DNA from: Paludibacteraceae bacterium
Lineage (GTDB): Bacteria > Bacteroidota > Bacteroidia > Bacteroidales > Paludibacteraceae
Length of the DNA stretch: 64,000 nucleotides
Direction: 5' to 3'
Assembly (NCBI GenBank): GCA_017551675.1
Contig: JAFZLC010000023.1
Location: 1 to 64,000 of the forward strand
Shown: one piece after another, positions 53,326-63,458 of the stretch
How the letters are laid out: every line of letters starts with the position of its first letter
How positions within the stretch are numbered: the first letter of the stretch is position 1
Translations under genes and position numbers: made by a program
Notes under the pieces: model-generated
What the model was told of the DNA's origin: nothing
The model's input: only the letters and a program-made list of their open reading frames with translations
Database searches by the model: none

Positions 53326-53931
53326 TTATTCACGGATAATCGTCACCACGCCTCCCTTTTCCAATTTGATAATGGATGATGGAGCCGCTTTAGAAGAATC
53401 ATCTTGTCTGTATTTTACGATATAATCAACACCTTGCTTAATCTCCTCTGAAATCTCAGCAAAATTATGAGCGGATGGTTGTCCGCTTATATTAGCAGAA
53501 GTGGAGACAATCGGCATTCTGAAAGCCTCGCACAATGCTTTGGAGAAAGCCTCCTTTGTGATTCGGATTCCCACACTACCGTCTTGAGCAATCAGATTGG
53601 AAGCTAAATTTTTGGCTCCCGAATAGATGATTGTCAGGGGTTTCTCACTCACCTCAATCAGATTGTAGGCCACCTCGGGCACTTCATCCACGATTCGTTC
53701 TAACTTCGCCTCATGGTCGGTCAAAACCAACATGGATTTGCTATCCGGACGTTGCTTCAACGCATAAATCTTCTTCACTGCCTCCTCGTTGGTAGCATCG
53801 CATCCCAATCCCCATATCGTATCTGTGGGATATAGTATAATTCCACCCGCACGCATCACGCGGACAGCCTCTTTTATATCTTCTCTGAAATCTTGTTCAG
53901 AGGAACCTCTTACTGATTTCGTATCACTCAT
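53326..53931 (-). CDS. tsaC: L-threonylcarbamoyladenylate synthase (TsaC/Sua5 family)
   Basis: 201 residues. Makes threonylcarbamoyl-AMP for t6A modification of ANN-decoding tRNAs. Motifs: GGIILYPTDTIWGLGCDA, KRI-type ATP-binding segment (YALKQRPDSKSMLVL), GSVGIRI, and STSANISGQP. It is the single-domain YrdC form. A TATCTTTG -7 element lies at 53991-53998, between uvrA and this gene. YciO-type paralogues are the alternative. Confidence 0.85.
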   Translation of the reverse strand: MSDTKSVRGSSEQDFREDIKEAVRVMRAGGIILYPTDTIWGLGCDATNEEAVKKIYALKQRPDSKSMLVLTDHEAKLERIVDEVPEVAYNLIEVSEKPLTIIYSGAKNLASNLIAQDGSVGIRITKEAFSKALCEAFRMPIVSTSANISGQPSAHNFAEISEEIKQGVDYIVKYRQDDSSKAAPSSIIKLEKGGVVTIIRE

Positions 53932-53990
53932 ACCGTTCGTTTTCTCGTTTGTATTTTATCACAATACCACAATCTTCATTTAGTCATCCA

Positions 53991-53998
53991 CAAAGATA
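53991..53998 (-). promoter_or_regulatory. -7 element of tsaC operon
   Basis: The minus strand reads TATCTTTG, 60 bases before the tsaC ATG. Confidence 0.5.
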
Positions 53999-54027
53999 AC
54001 ATTTTTTTCTCTCTTGTCGGTTCCTAT

Positions 54028-56841
54028 TTATTGCATCATTTTCTTCCGCAAGAACCGACCCGTATGGGATTGTTCACATTCAATCAAGCCTTCTGGTGTA
54101 CCTGCAAAGACCAAATAGCCTCCTGCGTCTCCTCCCTCCGGACCGATATCAATCACATGGTCGGCCGACTTGATAACATCCAAATCATGCTCAACAATCA
54201 CTACCGTATGTCCATTAGCAATCAACGCATTGAAAGCCTTTAACAAAGTCTTCACATCGTGGAAATGAAGTCCTGTTGTTGGTTCATCAAAGATAAACAA
54301 CGTAGGTTCTGGCTTCTCCATTCCCAAAATGGCAGCCAACTTAACGCGCTGACTTTCACCTCCTGAGAGTGTATCCGACGACTGTCCCAACTTCACATAA
54401 CCCAATCCGACATCCTGCAGTGTTTTCAATCGTTTGATAATCTTTTTCTCCAACGAGCCCGTCGACTCCGAGAAGAACTCCACTGCTTGATTAATGGTCA
54501 TATCCAAAACATCATAGATGGATTTTCCTCGGTATAAGACCTCCAACACATCTTGTTTGAAGCGTTTACCATGACAACATTCACAAGGCAACACCAAGTC
54601 TGCCATAAACTGCATCTCCACGGTAACCGTACCTTCTCCCTGGCACTCCTCACAACGACCGCCTTCCACATTGAATGAGAAATAGGCAGCCGTATAACCC
54701 ATCTGCTTCGACAAAGGTTGCTCAGCAAACAGTTTACGTATATCATCGTATGCCTTCACATAAGTGACTGGATTGGAACGAGACGACTTTCCTATCGGAT
54801 TCTGATCTACAAACTCAACACCATGCAACAGATGGATGCTACCCTTCAGTTCACTATATGAACCAGGCTTCTCTGCTGCCTCGTCAAACTCTCGTTTCAG
54901 AGCATTATAGAACACATCATAGACCAATGAGGACTTACCCGAACCACTCACACCTGTTACCACCGTCATGACATTCAACGGGAATTTCACATCTATTCCC
55001 TTTAGGTTGTTATGGCATACGCCCGTCACCTCGATGTAGTTACTCCACTTCCTACGGAAAGTAGGAGTCTCAATCTGCTCAAGTCCATTCAGATATTTTA
55101 GCGTGTAACTCTGCTCACAAAGTTTCTTATCATTCAATATTTCTGGTGTAAGGGCACCTTGAAAAACCACATTACCACCCAAGCGACCTGCATTCGGACC
55201 TATATCAACAATATAATCAGCAGCACGCATAAACTCCTCCTCATGTTCCACCACAACCACGGTATTACCCAGTTGTTGTAACTTACGTAACACACCGATA
55301 AGCAAATGTGTATCACGAGGGTGCAAACCGATGCTTGGCTCATCGAGCACATATAGGGAGCCCACCAGACTACTACCCAATGAGGTGACTAAATTGATGC
55401 GCTGACTTTCACCACCCGAAAGAGAGTTAGAAAGACGGTCCAACGTCAAGTAACCCAATCCGACTTCCTTCAGCAAACGAAGGCGATTGCGGATCTCCAG
55501 CAAAAGGCGTTTTGCCATTGCCAGCTCCGTTTCAGAAAGAGTTATATTTTCGAAGAACTCAGTCAACTCAGTCACAGGCATTGTCACCAAATCAGCAATG
55601 GAATGACCATCTATTTTCACGTAGCTTGCCTCTTTGCGCAAACGACTTCCATGACACTCTGGGCAGGTGGTTTTACCTCGATAACGAGAGAGCATCACCC
55701 GATATTGAATTTTATATTGATTTTCACGAACAAAATCGAAAAAGGCGTCTATTCCTTGAATACGTCCGTTGCCATGCCACAACAAAGACTTCTCCTCCTC
55801 AGTCAGATCCTTATATGGTTTATGGATGGGAAACTTCACGCTACTGGCATTCATCACAAAATATTGAAGCCATTCCGACATCTTCTCACCACGCCAGCAG
55901 ACCACAGCACCGTCGTAAACAGAACGAGTTTTATCAGGCACCACCAAATCCTCATCGATACCCATCACCTTACCAAAGCCCTCGCAAGTAGGGCAAGCAC
56001 CGTATGGGGTGTTGAAACTGAACATCAGGTCTGTAGGTTCGTCGAACACCATACCATCAGCCTCAAATTTCTTTGAGAAAATGCGTTCCACCACAGGTTG
56101 ATCCGATGGGTAGATACGCACCAAGCAGGTATCATCCGCCTCGGCAAAGGCCGTCTGAATAGAGTCGCCCAAGCGGTTGCGAGTATCACGGTCGTCGCGC
56201 ACCACGAAGCGGTCGACCACCAACAGCACCTTAGCAGGGTCAGCCGAATTGACGCCTGCAGCGAGAAACTCTTCTATCTTCATAAATTGGCCGTTCACCT
56301 CCACGCGACTGAATCCCTGTTGTTGGAAGATTCCCATTTGTTCTTCCATCGAACGAAGAGTAGGTAGAGAGAACGGAGAAAGCAACACACCCTTTGTACC
56401 CTCAGGAAAACTATAGATGAAATCAGTCACATCACTCAATCGATGTTTCTTCACCTCCTCTCCCGATATAGGGGAATAAGTTTTACCGATACGAGCGAAG
56501 AGCAGTTTCAGGTATTCATATATTTCCGTGGAGGTACCCACAGTAGATCTCGGGTTGCGAGTATTTACCTTTTGTTGAATAGCGATAGCAGGTGGAATTC
56601 CTTTGATAAAGTCCACTTCCGGCTTACTCATACGTCCCAGGAACTGACGAGCATAAGCAGAGAGGCTCTCCACATACCGACGCTGACCTTCAGCATAGAG
56701 TGTATCAAAAGCAAGAGAGGACTTACCCGAACCGGAGAGTCCAGTCACCACCACCAATTTATTTCGAGGAATGGTCACATCCACCCCTTTTAGGTTGTGA
56801 ACATGCGCATTCTTAATTAAAATTTCACCAATATTATTCAT
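54028..56841 (-). CDS. uvrA: Excinuclease ABC subunit A
   Basis: DNA-damage recognition ATPase of nucleotide excision repair. 937 residues from ATG 56839-56841 ([19 protein letters not shown]); an in-frame GTG six codons upstream is less likely. Two ABC ATPase halves are present, with Walker [11 protein letters not shown] and [10 protein letters not shown] and signatures LSGGESQR in both. Zinc sites: [16 protein letters not shown], and the C-terminal CEECQGEG...CECCHGKRF. Fully intact. A TAACTTTG -7 element lies 18 bases before the ATG. Confidence 0.97.
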   Translation of the reverse strand: MNNIGEILIKNAHVHNLKGVDVTIPRNKLVVVTGLSGSGKSSLAFDTLYAEGQRRYVESLSAYARQFLGRMSKPEVDFIKGIPPAIAIQQKVNTRNPRSTVGTSTEIYEYLKLLFARIGKTYSPISGEEVKKHRLSDVTDFIYSFPEGTKGVLLSPFSLPTLRSMEEQMGIFQQQGFSRVEVNGQFMKIEEFLAAGVNSADPAKVLLVVDRFVVRDDRDTRNRLGDSIQTAFAEADDTCLVRIYPSDQPVVERIFSKKFEADGMVFDEPTDLMFSFNTPYGACPTCEGFGKVMGIDEDLVVPDKTRSVYDGAVVCWRGEKMSEWLQYFVMNASSVKFPIHKPYKDLTEEEKSLLWHGNGRIQGIDAFFDFVRENQYKIQYRVMLSRYRGKTTCPECHGSRLRKEASYVKIDGHSIADLVTMPVTELTEFFENITLSETELAMAKRLLLEIRNRLRLLKEVGLGYLTLDRLSNSLSGGESQRINLVTSLGSSLVGSLYVLDEPSIGLHPRDTHLLIGVLRKLQQLGNTVVVVEHEEEFMRAADYIVDIGPNAGRLGGNVVFQGALTPEILNDKKLCEQSYTLKYLNGLEQIETPTFRRKWSNYIEVTGVCHNNLKGIDVKFPLNVMTVVTGVSGSGKSSLVYDVFYNALKREFDEAAEKPGSYSELKGSIHLLHGVEFVDQNPIGKSSRSNPVTYVKAYDDIRKLFAEQPLSKQMGYTAAYFSFNVEGGRCEECQGEGTVTVEMQFMADLVLPCECCHGKRFKQDVLEVLYRGKSIYDVLDMTINQAVEFFSESTGSLEKKIIKRLKTLQDVGLGYVKLGQSSDTLSGGESQRVKLAAILGMEKPEPTLFIFDEPTTGLHFHDVKTLLKAFNALIANGHTVVIVEHDLDVIKSADHVIDIGPEGGDAGGYLVFAGTPEGLIECEQSHTGRFLRKKMMQ

Positions 56842-56858
56842 AACTTCGAAATGAAACA

Positions 56859-56866
56859 CAAAGTTA
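56859..56866 (-). promoter_or_regulatory. -7 element of uvrA
   Basis: The minus strand reads TAACTTTG, giving a leader of only about 10 bases. Confidence 0.45.
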
Positions 56867-56972
56867 ATAAATTAAGAGAGATATAAGATTTTTTCGCCCC
56901 TACTTTTGGTAAAAAACGATGGATTTTCGTCCATGTTTTAGGTTTTGCCTTGTGTCTTGGATAAATTATTAT

Positions 56973-56980
56973 TAATTTTG
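56973..56980 (+). promoter_or_regulatory. -7 element of the BspA-like gene
   Basis: TAATTTTG, 133 bases before the ATG. No consensus -33. Confidence 0.35.
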
Positions 56981-57112
56981 GCGTCACTTTTGGATAAAAT
57001 TGATTGAGGTGTATTTCACTGACGAGCAATCATTTTTGCATTCGACTTAATAGATTCTTGCGAATGCAGAAAATAAACTTATAGAATCTGCACAAACTAA
57101 ACAACAAAAAAA

Positions 57113-58609
57113 ATGACAAAGAAATTTTTTCTTGCGCTGTTAATGTCTTGTTTTGCCTTGTTTGCATCCTCATCCAACTACTTGACATTCACGGCAGTAG
57201 TCGACTATTCTTCATTTTGTATAAAAGATTATGGTAACAATAACGCTAATGTTGAGTATTCACTCGATGATGGAGAAACATGGACTCTATTAGAAAAGGA
57301 TATTGATGGAAATAATACAGTTAAGTTGACAAAGGGTGACAGGGTATTGTTAAGAGGAGATAACCCGAATGGATTTTCCAAAGAAGAAGGGAAATATTCC
57401 TATTTTGAAATGATTGGAGCAATCGCCGCAAGTGGTAGTGTTATGAGTTTAATAGATGGAATTGGAGAAAGCAAGACTATCCCTTCTAAATTTTGCTTTT
57501 GTTACCTTTTTTACAATTGCGGATCTCTAACTAAGGCGCCAGAACTCCCAGCAACAGAATTGACTGAAAGCTGTTATAAAAGCATGTTTGCGAGTTGTGG
57601 AAATCTAACCATAGCTCCAGAATTGCCAGCTACAGTATTGGCTTCCAATTGTTATGAAAAAATGTTTGCTAAATCAGGTATAAAAAAAGCGCCAGCACTA
57701 CCTGCAACAGAATTAGCTATAAGTTGTTATGAAGCAATGTTTGTGAGTTGTTACAGCCTGACCGAAGCACCAGAACTTCCAGCAACAGAATTGACTGAAA
57801 GCTGTTATAAAAGCATGTTTGCGAGTTGTGAAAAACTAACCATAGCACCGAAGTTGCCAGCTACTGTATTGGCTTCCAATTGTTATGGAAGCATGTTTGA
57901 CGGATCAGGTCTAACTCAGGCGCCAGAACTACCTGCAACAGAATTGGCTGAAACATGTTATGAATTAATGTTCGCACGTACAAAGTTGACACAAGCACCA
58001 GAATTGCCAGCGATGGATTTGACTACAGGTTGTTATATGTCGATGTTTTATAGTTGCAAACTCTTGACCAAAGCACCAGAATTGCCAGCGATGGAATTGG
58101 CTACTTGTTGTTATATGTCGATGTTTAGAGAGTGTACAAATCTGACCGAAGCGCCAGAATTACCAGCGGAGGTGTTGACCGATGATCTTTGCTATTATGA
58201 GATGTTTAAAGATTGTGAAAAAATACAAAAGATTAAGGTCAGTTTTACAGACTGGGGAGCAAATTTCGAAACATTTTTTTGGGTCGAAAATGTCGCATCT
58301 ACAGGAACATTCTATTGTCCCAGGGAACTACCTTTAGAGTATGATACTGACCGTATTCCAGAAGGTTGGAATGTGGAATACATCGATGAAGGAACAGATA
58401 TCGCAGAACACGTTTCAGACGCATCGTTTAAAGCATGGGCAGCAGACGGGAAAATCACATACACTGGAGCCACGATGCCAGTTGAGATCTATGACCTCAA
58501 CGGTAGACTTGTGAAAAAGATGAATGAAAAATCACAAAGCGTGGATGTGCCTCAGCACGGCATTTACGTCGTCAAGTCTGGGAATGTCAGTTTGAAAGTG
58601 GAGTTGTAA
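57113..58609 (+). CDS. BspA-like surface repeat protein with T9SS-like tail
   Basis: 498 residues. A signal peptide (MTKKFFLALLMSCFALFASS) precedes a beta module (VEYSLDDGETWTLL), then nine repeats of about 25 residues (about 142-375) built on APELPATELxxxCYxxMFxxC. This is the Bacteroides BspA/DUF285-like leucine-rich layout, with regular Cys residues. Units 1-2 and 4-5 are almost identical, a sign of recent duplication. The C-terminal 60 residues (VEIYDLNGRLVKKMNEKSQSVDV...GIYVVKSGNVSLKVEL) look like a type A T9SS tail. Probably a surface protein; ligand unknown. Confidence 0.75.
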   Translation: MTKKFFLALLMSCFALFASSSNYLTFTAVVDYSSFCIKDYGNNNANVEYSLDDGETWTLLEKDIDGNNTVKLTKGDRVLLRGDNPNGFSKEEGKYSYFEMIGAIAASGSVMSLIDGIGESKTIPSKFCFCYLFYNCGSLTKAPELPATELTESCYKSMFASCGNLTIAPELPATVLASNCYEKMFAKSGIKKAPALPATELAISCYEAMFVSCYSLTEAPELPATELTESCYKSMFASCEKLTIAPKLPATVLASNCYGSMFDGSGLTQAPELPATELAETCYELMFARTKLTQAPELPAMDLTTGCYMSMFYSCKLLTKAPELPAMELATCCYMSMFRECTNLTEAPELPAEVLTDDLCYYEMFKDCEKIQKIKVSFTDWGANFETFFWVENVASTGTFYCPRELPLEYDTDRIPEGWNVEYIDEGTDIAEHVSDASFKAWAADGKITYTGATMPVEIYDLNGRLVKKMNEKSQSVDVPQHGIYVVKSGNVSLKVEL

Positions 58610-58629
58610 TAATGCTATTGATATAAGAG

Positions 58630-58660
58630 AAAAGAGACGATACGTGGTGTCGTCTCTTTT
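58630..58660 (+). terminator. Terminator of the BspA-like gene
   Basis: AAAAGAGACGA pairs with TCGTCTCTTTT around a 9-base loop. The AGAGACG core recalls the GTAGAGACG repeats. Confidence 0.75.
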
Positions 58661-58756
58661 ATATCGAGAAACGCGTTCAAGGCGGGTTCATTTAACACGT
58701 TTGTGGGGAGAAAACATGGTAGTAAAACACATGAGCAAAATGCTTTCATCCGATGG

Positions 58757-59269
58757 CTATCGGATATTTTTCCACATTTCTATCCGAGTCTCGATTTCTT
58801 GTTTCGGTAATCTTGTGTTGATTTTGAACAGGTCTTCCAATTTTTGAGCTGCTTCTGGAGGTGAAATCAGTCTGTGTTCTACGAGCAGGTCAAACACATA
58901 CAAGATTCCCGATACGATTATGCCTCGTTCTTCTGCTCGGTTACGCAACTGTCGATCGCCTGTCAAGATTCTGCATCCATCAATCGATTGTGCGTAGTAG
59001 ATAACGGTGGAATCTGCCAGTGTCAAATTGCCACCACACTCGATGTTAAACTGATACAGATTGGCAAGACCCTCTGATGAATAGTCCTTCACCATGAGCA
59101 TTCCTCTCCTAATAAAGTCCTGTATCACACTATGCTGTGCGGGTTGTTTGATTTCATCGACAACGAAGTCAACAGTATGTACTTGTACTGGCAATTGGAA
59201 AAACGTGTCAAGCAAATCCACGTCATACAAGTCCAAGAAGATATTTGTGTCATTGATTACAATATCCAT
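58757..59269 (-). CDS. PIN-domain nuclease, probable toxin
   Basis: 170 residues with PIN acidic positions: D7 (NDTNIFLD), E in VDEIKQP, D in LADSTVIYY and D in LTGDRQLRNRAEE. PIN toxins cleave RNA. The start lies 4 bases after the stop of an XRE-ImmA/IrrE gene, so the two form an operon like a toxin/antitoxin pair. The C-terminal tail (ISPPEAAQKLEDLFKINTRLPKQ) is helical. I infer the toxin role from fold and context; a housekeeping role is not excluded. Confidence 0.7.
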   Translation of the reverse strand: MDIVINDTNIFLDLYDVDLLDTFFQLPVQVHTVDFVVDEIKQPAQHSVIQDFIRRGMLMVKDYSSEGLANLYQFNIECGGNLTLADSTVIYYAQSIDGCRILTGDRQLRNRAEERGIIVSGILYVFDLLVEHRLISPPEAAQKLEDLFKINTRLPKQEIETRIEMWKNIR

Positions 59270-59273
59270 GTCT

Positions 59274-60332
59274 CTATACCAACTCTAACTGTTCGCGAAC
59301 TACGTCGATTGATTCATTCAATAGCACAGAGGCCTTGGAATAGCTTATCAGTTCAGAGGCCAAAGCTCGATAGACAAGGCTCTCAAATCTGGTGGACTGC
59401 TCTTCGTGATAGGTACTTCTTTCCACTAGTTTCTTAAATGCGGGATTTTGGTTCTTAGTGATGCAGAAATATTTGTAGCGCGAATCGCTAATGATGTCTA
59501 GTTGTCTGGCCTTAAACATCTGAGCATCTACTGAGAGTCCAAAGTTCAACTGGATAGCACGAAGTTCGTTCAAAGAAATGTCATGACGAGACGCGCCCAA
59601 CAGTTTCTTGAAAACATCTTGAGAGATCAGCATCTCGTTGGCAAACAGATTGCAGAAACGCTCTACATCCTTCTGTGGAAGTGACTCGTCAAAATCAAGA
59701 AGCAAGTGGCCTAACTCATGCATAACGGTGAAACGCTTTCGTTCCACAGGGAAGTTCTTGTTCAGAACGATGATGGGTTTGTGATCTCCAACGAGGCCAC
59801 TCAAACCATCAAAGGTATCCGGTGCATCCATTTCCATCACCTTTACACAATGCTCCTCCAGCATTTCTATTACATATGGAATGCCATCCTGTCCCAATTG
59901 CCAAAGATCCTTCAATTCTGCTGCAATCCGATAAATATCAGAGGATGAAGTTACAGCATTGTTCTTGATAGGATTGCTGAAATTGGAGTTGATGTTTAAT
60001 ATTTCCTCTATTTCAATGTATCGCTCTATCCTGTCACGAATTCTTTCCTTGATAGAGTTTTCATCTTTCACACTCATCTTCGATTTTTTGCGGAATTCTA
60101 TTCTATCAAGTGATACAGAGAAGGGGCGCAAGAGATAGTCCGGTTTCACATCCAGTGCATTAGCAAGGGCAATAAGATTAGTGGAGTTTGGCAACATCTT
60201 GCCAGACTCGTACTTCGAAATGGTCTGCTTCGATATTAAGTTGTTCATCTTGGAGCAGAGTTCATCCATTGACATGCCGTTGATGACACGTGCATTCTTT
60301 AGTCTTGCACTGAATATTTCCTTTAATTCCAT
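59274..60332 (-). CDS. XRE regulator with ImmA/IrrE metallopeptidase domain
   Basis: 352 residues from ATG 60330-60332 (MELKEIFSARLKNARVIN); ATG 60342-60344 four codons upstream (MIGVMELKE) is an alternative. An N-terminal XRE helix-turn-helix (about 8-65) is followed by a linker and an ImmA/IrrE metallopeptidase (HELGHLLLDFDE, about residue 202, with the third ligand in NLFANEM). In such proteins the peptidase cuts a partner repressor or antitoxin. With a PIN gene 4 bases downstream it probably controls that nuclease. A palindrome sits just before its start. Confidence 0.75.
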   Translation of the reverse strand: MELKEIFSARLKNARVINGMSMDELCSKMNNLISKQTISKYESGKMLPNSTNLIALANALDVKPDYLLRPFSVSLDRIEFRKKSKMSVKDENSIKERIRDRIERYIEIEEILNINSNFSNPIKNNAVTSSSDIYRIAAELKDLWQLGQDGIPYVIEMLEEHCVKVMEMDAPDTFDGLSGLVGDHKPIIVLNKNFPVERKRFTVMHELGHLLLDFDESLPQKDVERFCNLFANEMLISQDVFKKLLGASRHDISLNELRAIQLNFGLSVDAQMFKARQLDIISDSRYKYFCITKNQNPAFKKLVERSTYHEEQSTRFESLVYRALASELISYSKASVLLNESIDVVREQLELV

Positions 60333-60360
60333 AACACCAATCATTCTCAAATCAAGGTTA

Positions 60361-60389
60361 CAAAATTACAAATAATTTTCAATTTGTAA
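60361..60389 (-). promoter_or_regulatory. Promoter and operator of the XRE-PIN operon
   Basis: TTACAAAT (60366-60373) and ATTTGTAA (60382-60389) form a perfect inverted repeat with an 8-base spacer. A minus-strand TAATTTTG -7 element (60361-60368) overlaps its first arm. This layout suits autorepression by the XRE protein. Confidence 0.5.
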
Positions 60390-60476
60390 ACCAATTTTCA
60401 AATAAAAGCAATTTTAGATTTTGCAACTTTTCGAGATTATTGGACGAACTCAAACCTATTTTACTTGCAGAAATGT

Positions 60477-60538
60477 TTTTTTATGTTTCTATATTGAATA
60501 AAAGTCTCAAATTTTATATTCCTATACTGAATAAAATC
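60477..60538. repeat. Two copies of a 29-bp unit, 33-bp period
   Basis: Units at 60477-60505 and 60510-60538 share TATAnTGAATAAAA; the second is nearly identical to 63459-63487. The spacing between equal positions is exactly 33 bp. Confidence 0.7.
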
Positions 60539-60663
60539 ATCAACTATCGCGACACTCGTTCCTTATGTGGTATAAAAAGTATAGTTAAGGAACGGGTATC
60601 TCCACCCGAGTTTTTGGGGACAAGGTTATGATTTTTCAAGGTTATTATTCAAGACCAACCCCA

Positions 60664-60722
60664 TTTTACTTGAAATATCGGTACTTTTTCGTGTTTTTTT
60701 ACTTGAATTTTCGGTACTTTTT
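60664..60722. repeat. Two copies of a 26-bp unit, 33-bp period
   Basis: TTTTACTTGAA...TCGGTACTTTTT occurs at 60664-60689 and 60697-60722, exactly 33 bp apart. Confidence 0.8.
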
Positions 60723-60783
60723 AGAAATAAGGAGGCACGAAAATTTTATTTATAGTTCCTTGAATAATTGAAAACACTTGCGT

Positions 60784-60831
60784 TTGGGCTGAAAGCCCAT
60801 AACAGATATAGTCTAAGGCAACGCCCTACGG
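60784..60831. repeat. GGGCTGAAAGCCC repeat element
   Basis: GGGCTGAAAGCCC is an inverted repeat, followed by AAGGCAACGCCCTACGG. This combination is a dispersed element I recall from several genomes; the link is from memory, not a search. Confidence 0.45.
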
Positions 60832-60899
60832 TTGATTACAAGTTATTGTATGTTCATTTACACATGTTTCACCCGAGTTTTGGCACATTGTTCAATGCA

Positions 60900-60986
60900 A
60901 AATTTGGTGTGGGGCTATAACTTGCCGTTTTGAAATTTGGTGCGGGGCTATAAAATGGCAAAATAAAATTTGGTGTGAGGCCACAA
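60900..60986. repeat. Three copies of a 21-bp unit, 33-bp period
   Basis: AAATTTGGTGnGGGGCTATAA begins at 60900, 60933 and 60966; the third copy is diverged (GTGAGGCCACAA). Spacing is 33 bp both times. Confidence 0.85.
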
Positions 60987-61110
60987 AAGATATTCGGAAA
61001 GACGATAGCATACTTATGATTCCTGCATATATGACGTGCTATTTATAGCAGATTCTCTCAACTAAGGAAAGGTGGAAAACACGGAAAAGAGCAAACCAAA
61101 GCATCTTTTA

Positions 61111-63432
61111 TCATTTAACAATTTCGTGCATATCCACCACGAAAACACCGTCTTTCATTTTTGCACCAAGACGTTCCAATGTTACCGATGTCTCAATATA
61201 TGAACCTTGATTAGTTAGCGAAAGAAGCAAATACTGACTTCTTGAAGGCTCTGGATAACCCATATTTTGCATATCAGCTTTGCTTTTTATGGCTATCTTC
61301 CCTCGGTTAATGTGCATCAAGCGTAAATTCTTATTGTCGTGTACCACGATATATGTGGCTTGAAAAAACTTAGGGTCTTGGTATGCCTTCTCGAGTGGTA
61401 ATGGATATAGTTTGTTTTCCACACACCAATCCATTTTTTCTGTCAAACCGATAATCACTAATTCATTAGCATTTTTTTCTACGGATTGATACCTCAACCC
61501 TCTCTGCGGAATAGCTTTCTCAATATGCTCAATCGAAGTTTTCTTCTCCAACAGTATCTCCTCCAAATGACGACGCAGAATCTTCCCCTCCCTCTCCTTA
61601 TCATCGTTTGGCAATAAAGGAAACGCCCCAATATTGACACTCTTAATGCTTTGAGTAAAATACCGTTTGGATAATGTTTCATCATCGCCACGTCCAGGGA
61701 ACAAAATATAACCACCGATCACCTCTTTGGCAGCGTAACTGTCGTGGTCCGAGCCATAGTAGATGGCATCACGGTAACGGTGCATCTGGTTGATGGCATT
61801 AGAAGGAGGATAGTCTCCACCCAAACGATTGTGTTCTTCGACATCTGCTTTCTCAAAATCCTTGTCAAGACGGGCATCGCTTATTACCCTATATTTGGCA
61901 TCATAAAGATAGGTCAGCACAATCTCTCCATTAGCTTTTCGAATGTTTAAGACAATGTCTGGCCGTTGCTCCGTAGTGGCGGTACGAATTCCATCTTTAT
62001 CCTGCGCTCCTGTACGGTTGAAAGTATGCTGATAGTGCAGCGTGATACTATCACCCGCATGTTTACGAAGTTGTTCAGCCTTCTCGCTATGGTCTTCAGC
62101 CCCAGGTGTGGGATAATGGTATTCAACAACATGTTCCAACTGGCTATCTGTAAATGGATTAAGGAAAGTCTCCTTTGGTTCTTTCATCAGTTCCTCGTAA
62201 TCTGGCATGTCGGCACATATGCCCAACACATCTCGCACGAGATGTTTCATCTTTACAAAACACCAGAGTTCATAAATCTCCCATATTTGTAACATGCCAA
62301 TGCTTTTAGCTCCATCGTAGAGGTCGATGCCACGGCGCAGTTTGAGCCAATCCTTGTATATCTGTCGATACCCCTGCCTATTTTGTAGCACAAGGCTTTC
62401 ACCAGACATACCACTAAATCGTCCCACCGATTTGAAGAACGGATGTCTCTGTAATTTCAGAATCTCTGCTTGATAACGCTTCCACTTATCACGATAATCG
62501 TCTGAAATCCCCTCTATACTATTGCTCAGCACCTTGTGGATAACTATTTTTAATTTGTCACCCATGCTGGCGAGCGTATGTTTCACGAAACGATTTTCCA
62601 ATGTATCGATACTATTTTCATACTCCTCATAGTCGAAATACACCTCCTCGTGCCGTTGCATTGCTTCTACCTCCGCATACCGTTCCTCCATCTGTGGTTG
62701 CCAGTGTTTGATATGGTCAGCATGACGGGAAAGGGTGTGAGTACGGGTCTTGATGTTTGGATTAGCAGCAATGAACCGGACATTCTTCAGATAATCATCC
62801 ACCACTTGCTCAAAGGCTTGCATCCATGTAGCATCATTACGAATACGTCCGCGGCTGAATTGTTGCATGGTGGTGGCAAGATAGCGGTAGATGATGTTCT
62901 CATACTCATCATTGACCTCACGAAGTATGCTTTTGTAGTCGTGACGAGTGTCTAGTTTAGGCGAACAGACCTCAAATGTAACATAGGCCGTCTGCCGTTG
63001 TTCTTCTTTCCAATACTCAAATTCAAGGCGAAACAGTCCAGGATTGTTTAAAAAATCCACGTTGCCGACCAGTTTTCTCTCATCGACATAGAAACCATCC
63101 GTCACGTCTTTGCGGATGTGCAATACCTTGAAATTGTTTATTCTTTCATCGAACTTGATGCTTATCTGGTAAGCGTTGGTTTCGAACACGACCGGCCACA
63201 AATCGCACCATTCCGTGTTTTCCCCTTGTTCTATATGCGTACGATTTTCAATGTCATACAACGTCAAGGCACATTCCCGACTCGATGCGTAGCGGCAATA
63301 AGTTTGAGCGGAGGTGCCATCTGTCGTGTTTACTCGACTGCGAAAACGTTCCCATGAATACCGCAGATCATTGGTTGTACGCACCACTACCTCGAAATCA
63401 TCGCATTTGAATTGTATGACATTTTGTTGCAT
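61111..63432 (-). CDS. DUF2357 / PD-(D/E)XK McrC-like nuclease
   Basis: 773 residues. The layout fits DUF2357 proteins, which pair with McrB-like ATPases in restriction-type defence. An N-terminal beta-rich half (about 1-220) precedes helical regions (about 220-470) and a PD-(D/E)XK nuclease core: RPDIVLNI (catalytic Asp, about 491) and LYDAKYRV (D-x-K, about 511-513). The product has no signal peptide. Its probable ATPase partner ends 104 bases upstream in the same direction. A 29-bp repeat precedes its start. Confidence 0.75.
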   Translation of the reverse strand: MQQNVIQFKCDDFEVVVRTTNDLRYSWERFRSRVNTTDGTSAQTYCRYASSRECALTLYDIENRTHIEQGENTEWCDLWPVVFETNAYQISIKFDERINNFKVLHIRKDVTDGFYVDERKLVGNVDFLNNPGLFRLEFEYWKEEQRQTAYVTFEVCSPKLDTRHDYKSILREVNDEYENIIYRYLATTMQQFSRGRIRNDATWMQAFEQVVDDYLKNVRFIAANPNIKTRTHTLSRHADHIKHWQPQMEERYAEVEAMQRHEEVYFDYEEYENSIDTLENRFVKHTLASMGDKLKIVIHKVLSNSIEGISDDYRDKWKRYQAEILKLQRHPFFKSVGRFSGMSGESLVLQNRQGYRQIYKDWLKLRRGIDLYDGAKSIGMLQIWEIYELWCFVKMKHLVRDVLGICADMPDYEELMKEPKETFLNPFTDSQLEHVVEYHYPTPGAEDHSEKAEQLRKHAGDSITLHYQHTFNRTGAQDKDGIRTATTEQRPDIVLNIRKANGEIVLTYLYDAKYRVISDARLDKDFEKADVEEHNRLGGDYPPSNAINQMHRYRDAIYYGSDHDSYAAKEVIGGYILFPGRGDDETLSKRYFTQSIKSVNIGAFPLLPNDDKEREGKILRRHLEEILLEKKTSIEHIEKAIPQRGLRYQSVEKNANELVIIGLTEKMDWCVENKLYPLPLEKAYQDPKFFQATYIVVHDNKNLRLMHINRGKIAIKSKADMQNMGYPEPSRSQYLLLSLTNQGSYIETSVTLERLGAKMKDGVFVVDMHEIVK

Positions 63433-63458
63433 AGAGAGTTTTTATTTGCAGAGATGGG

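Larger units (their letters stand above)
60333..61110. other. Repeat-rich gene-free stretch, 778 bp
   Basis: No real gene. It holds an operator-like palindrome (60366-60389) and three sets of direct repeats with an exact 33-bp period (60477, 60664, 60900). An inverted repeat with arms CGTTCCTTA/TAAGGAACG (60557-60594) and a GGGCTGAAAGCCC element (60784-60831) are also present. CACCCGAGTTTT occurs twice (about 60603 and 60870). Confidence 0.5.

Noticed and set aside
55512-55991. Open frame on the plus strand inside uvrA
   Set aside because: Antisense shadow of a strongly conserved gene, with no start signal or motif.
60477-60986. A CRISPR array
   Set aside because: Each set has only two or three copies, spacers of 4-12 bases and different repeat sequences; no cas genes are present.
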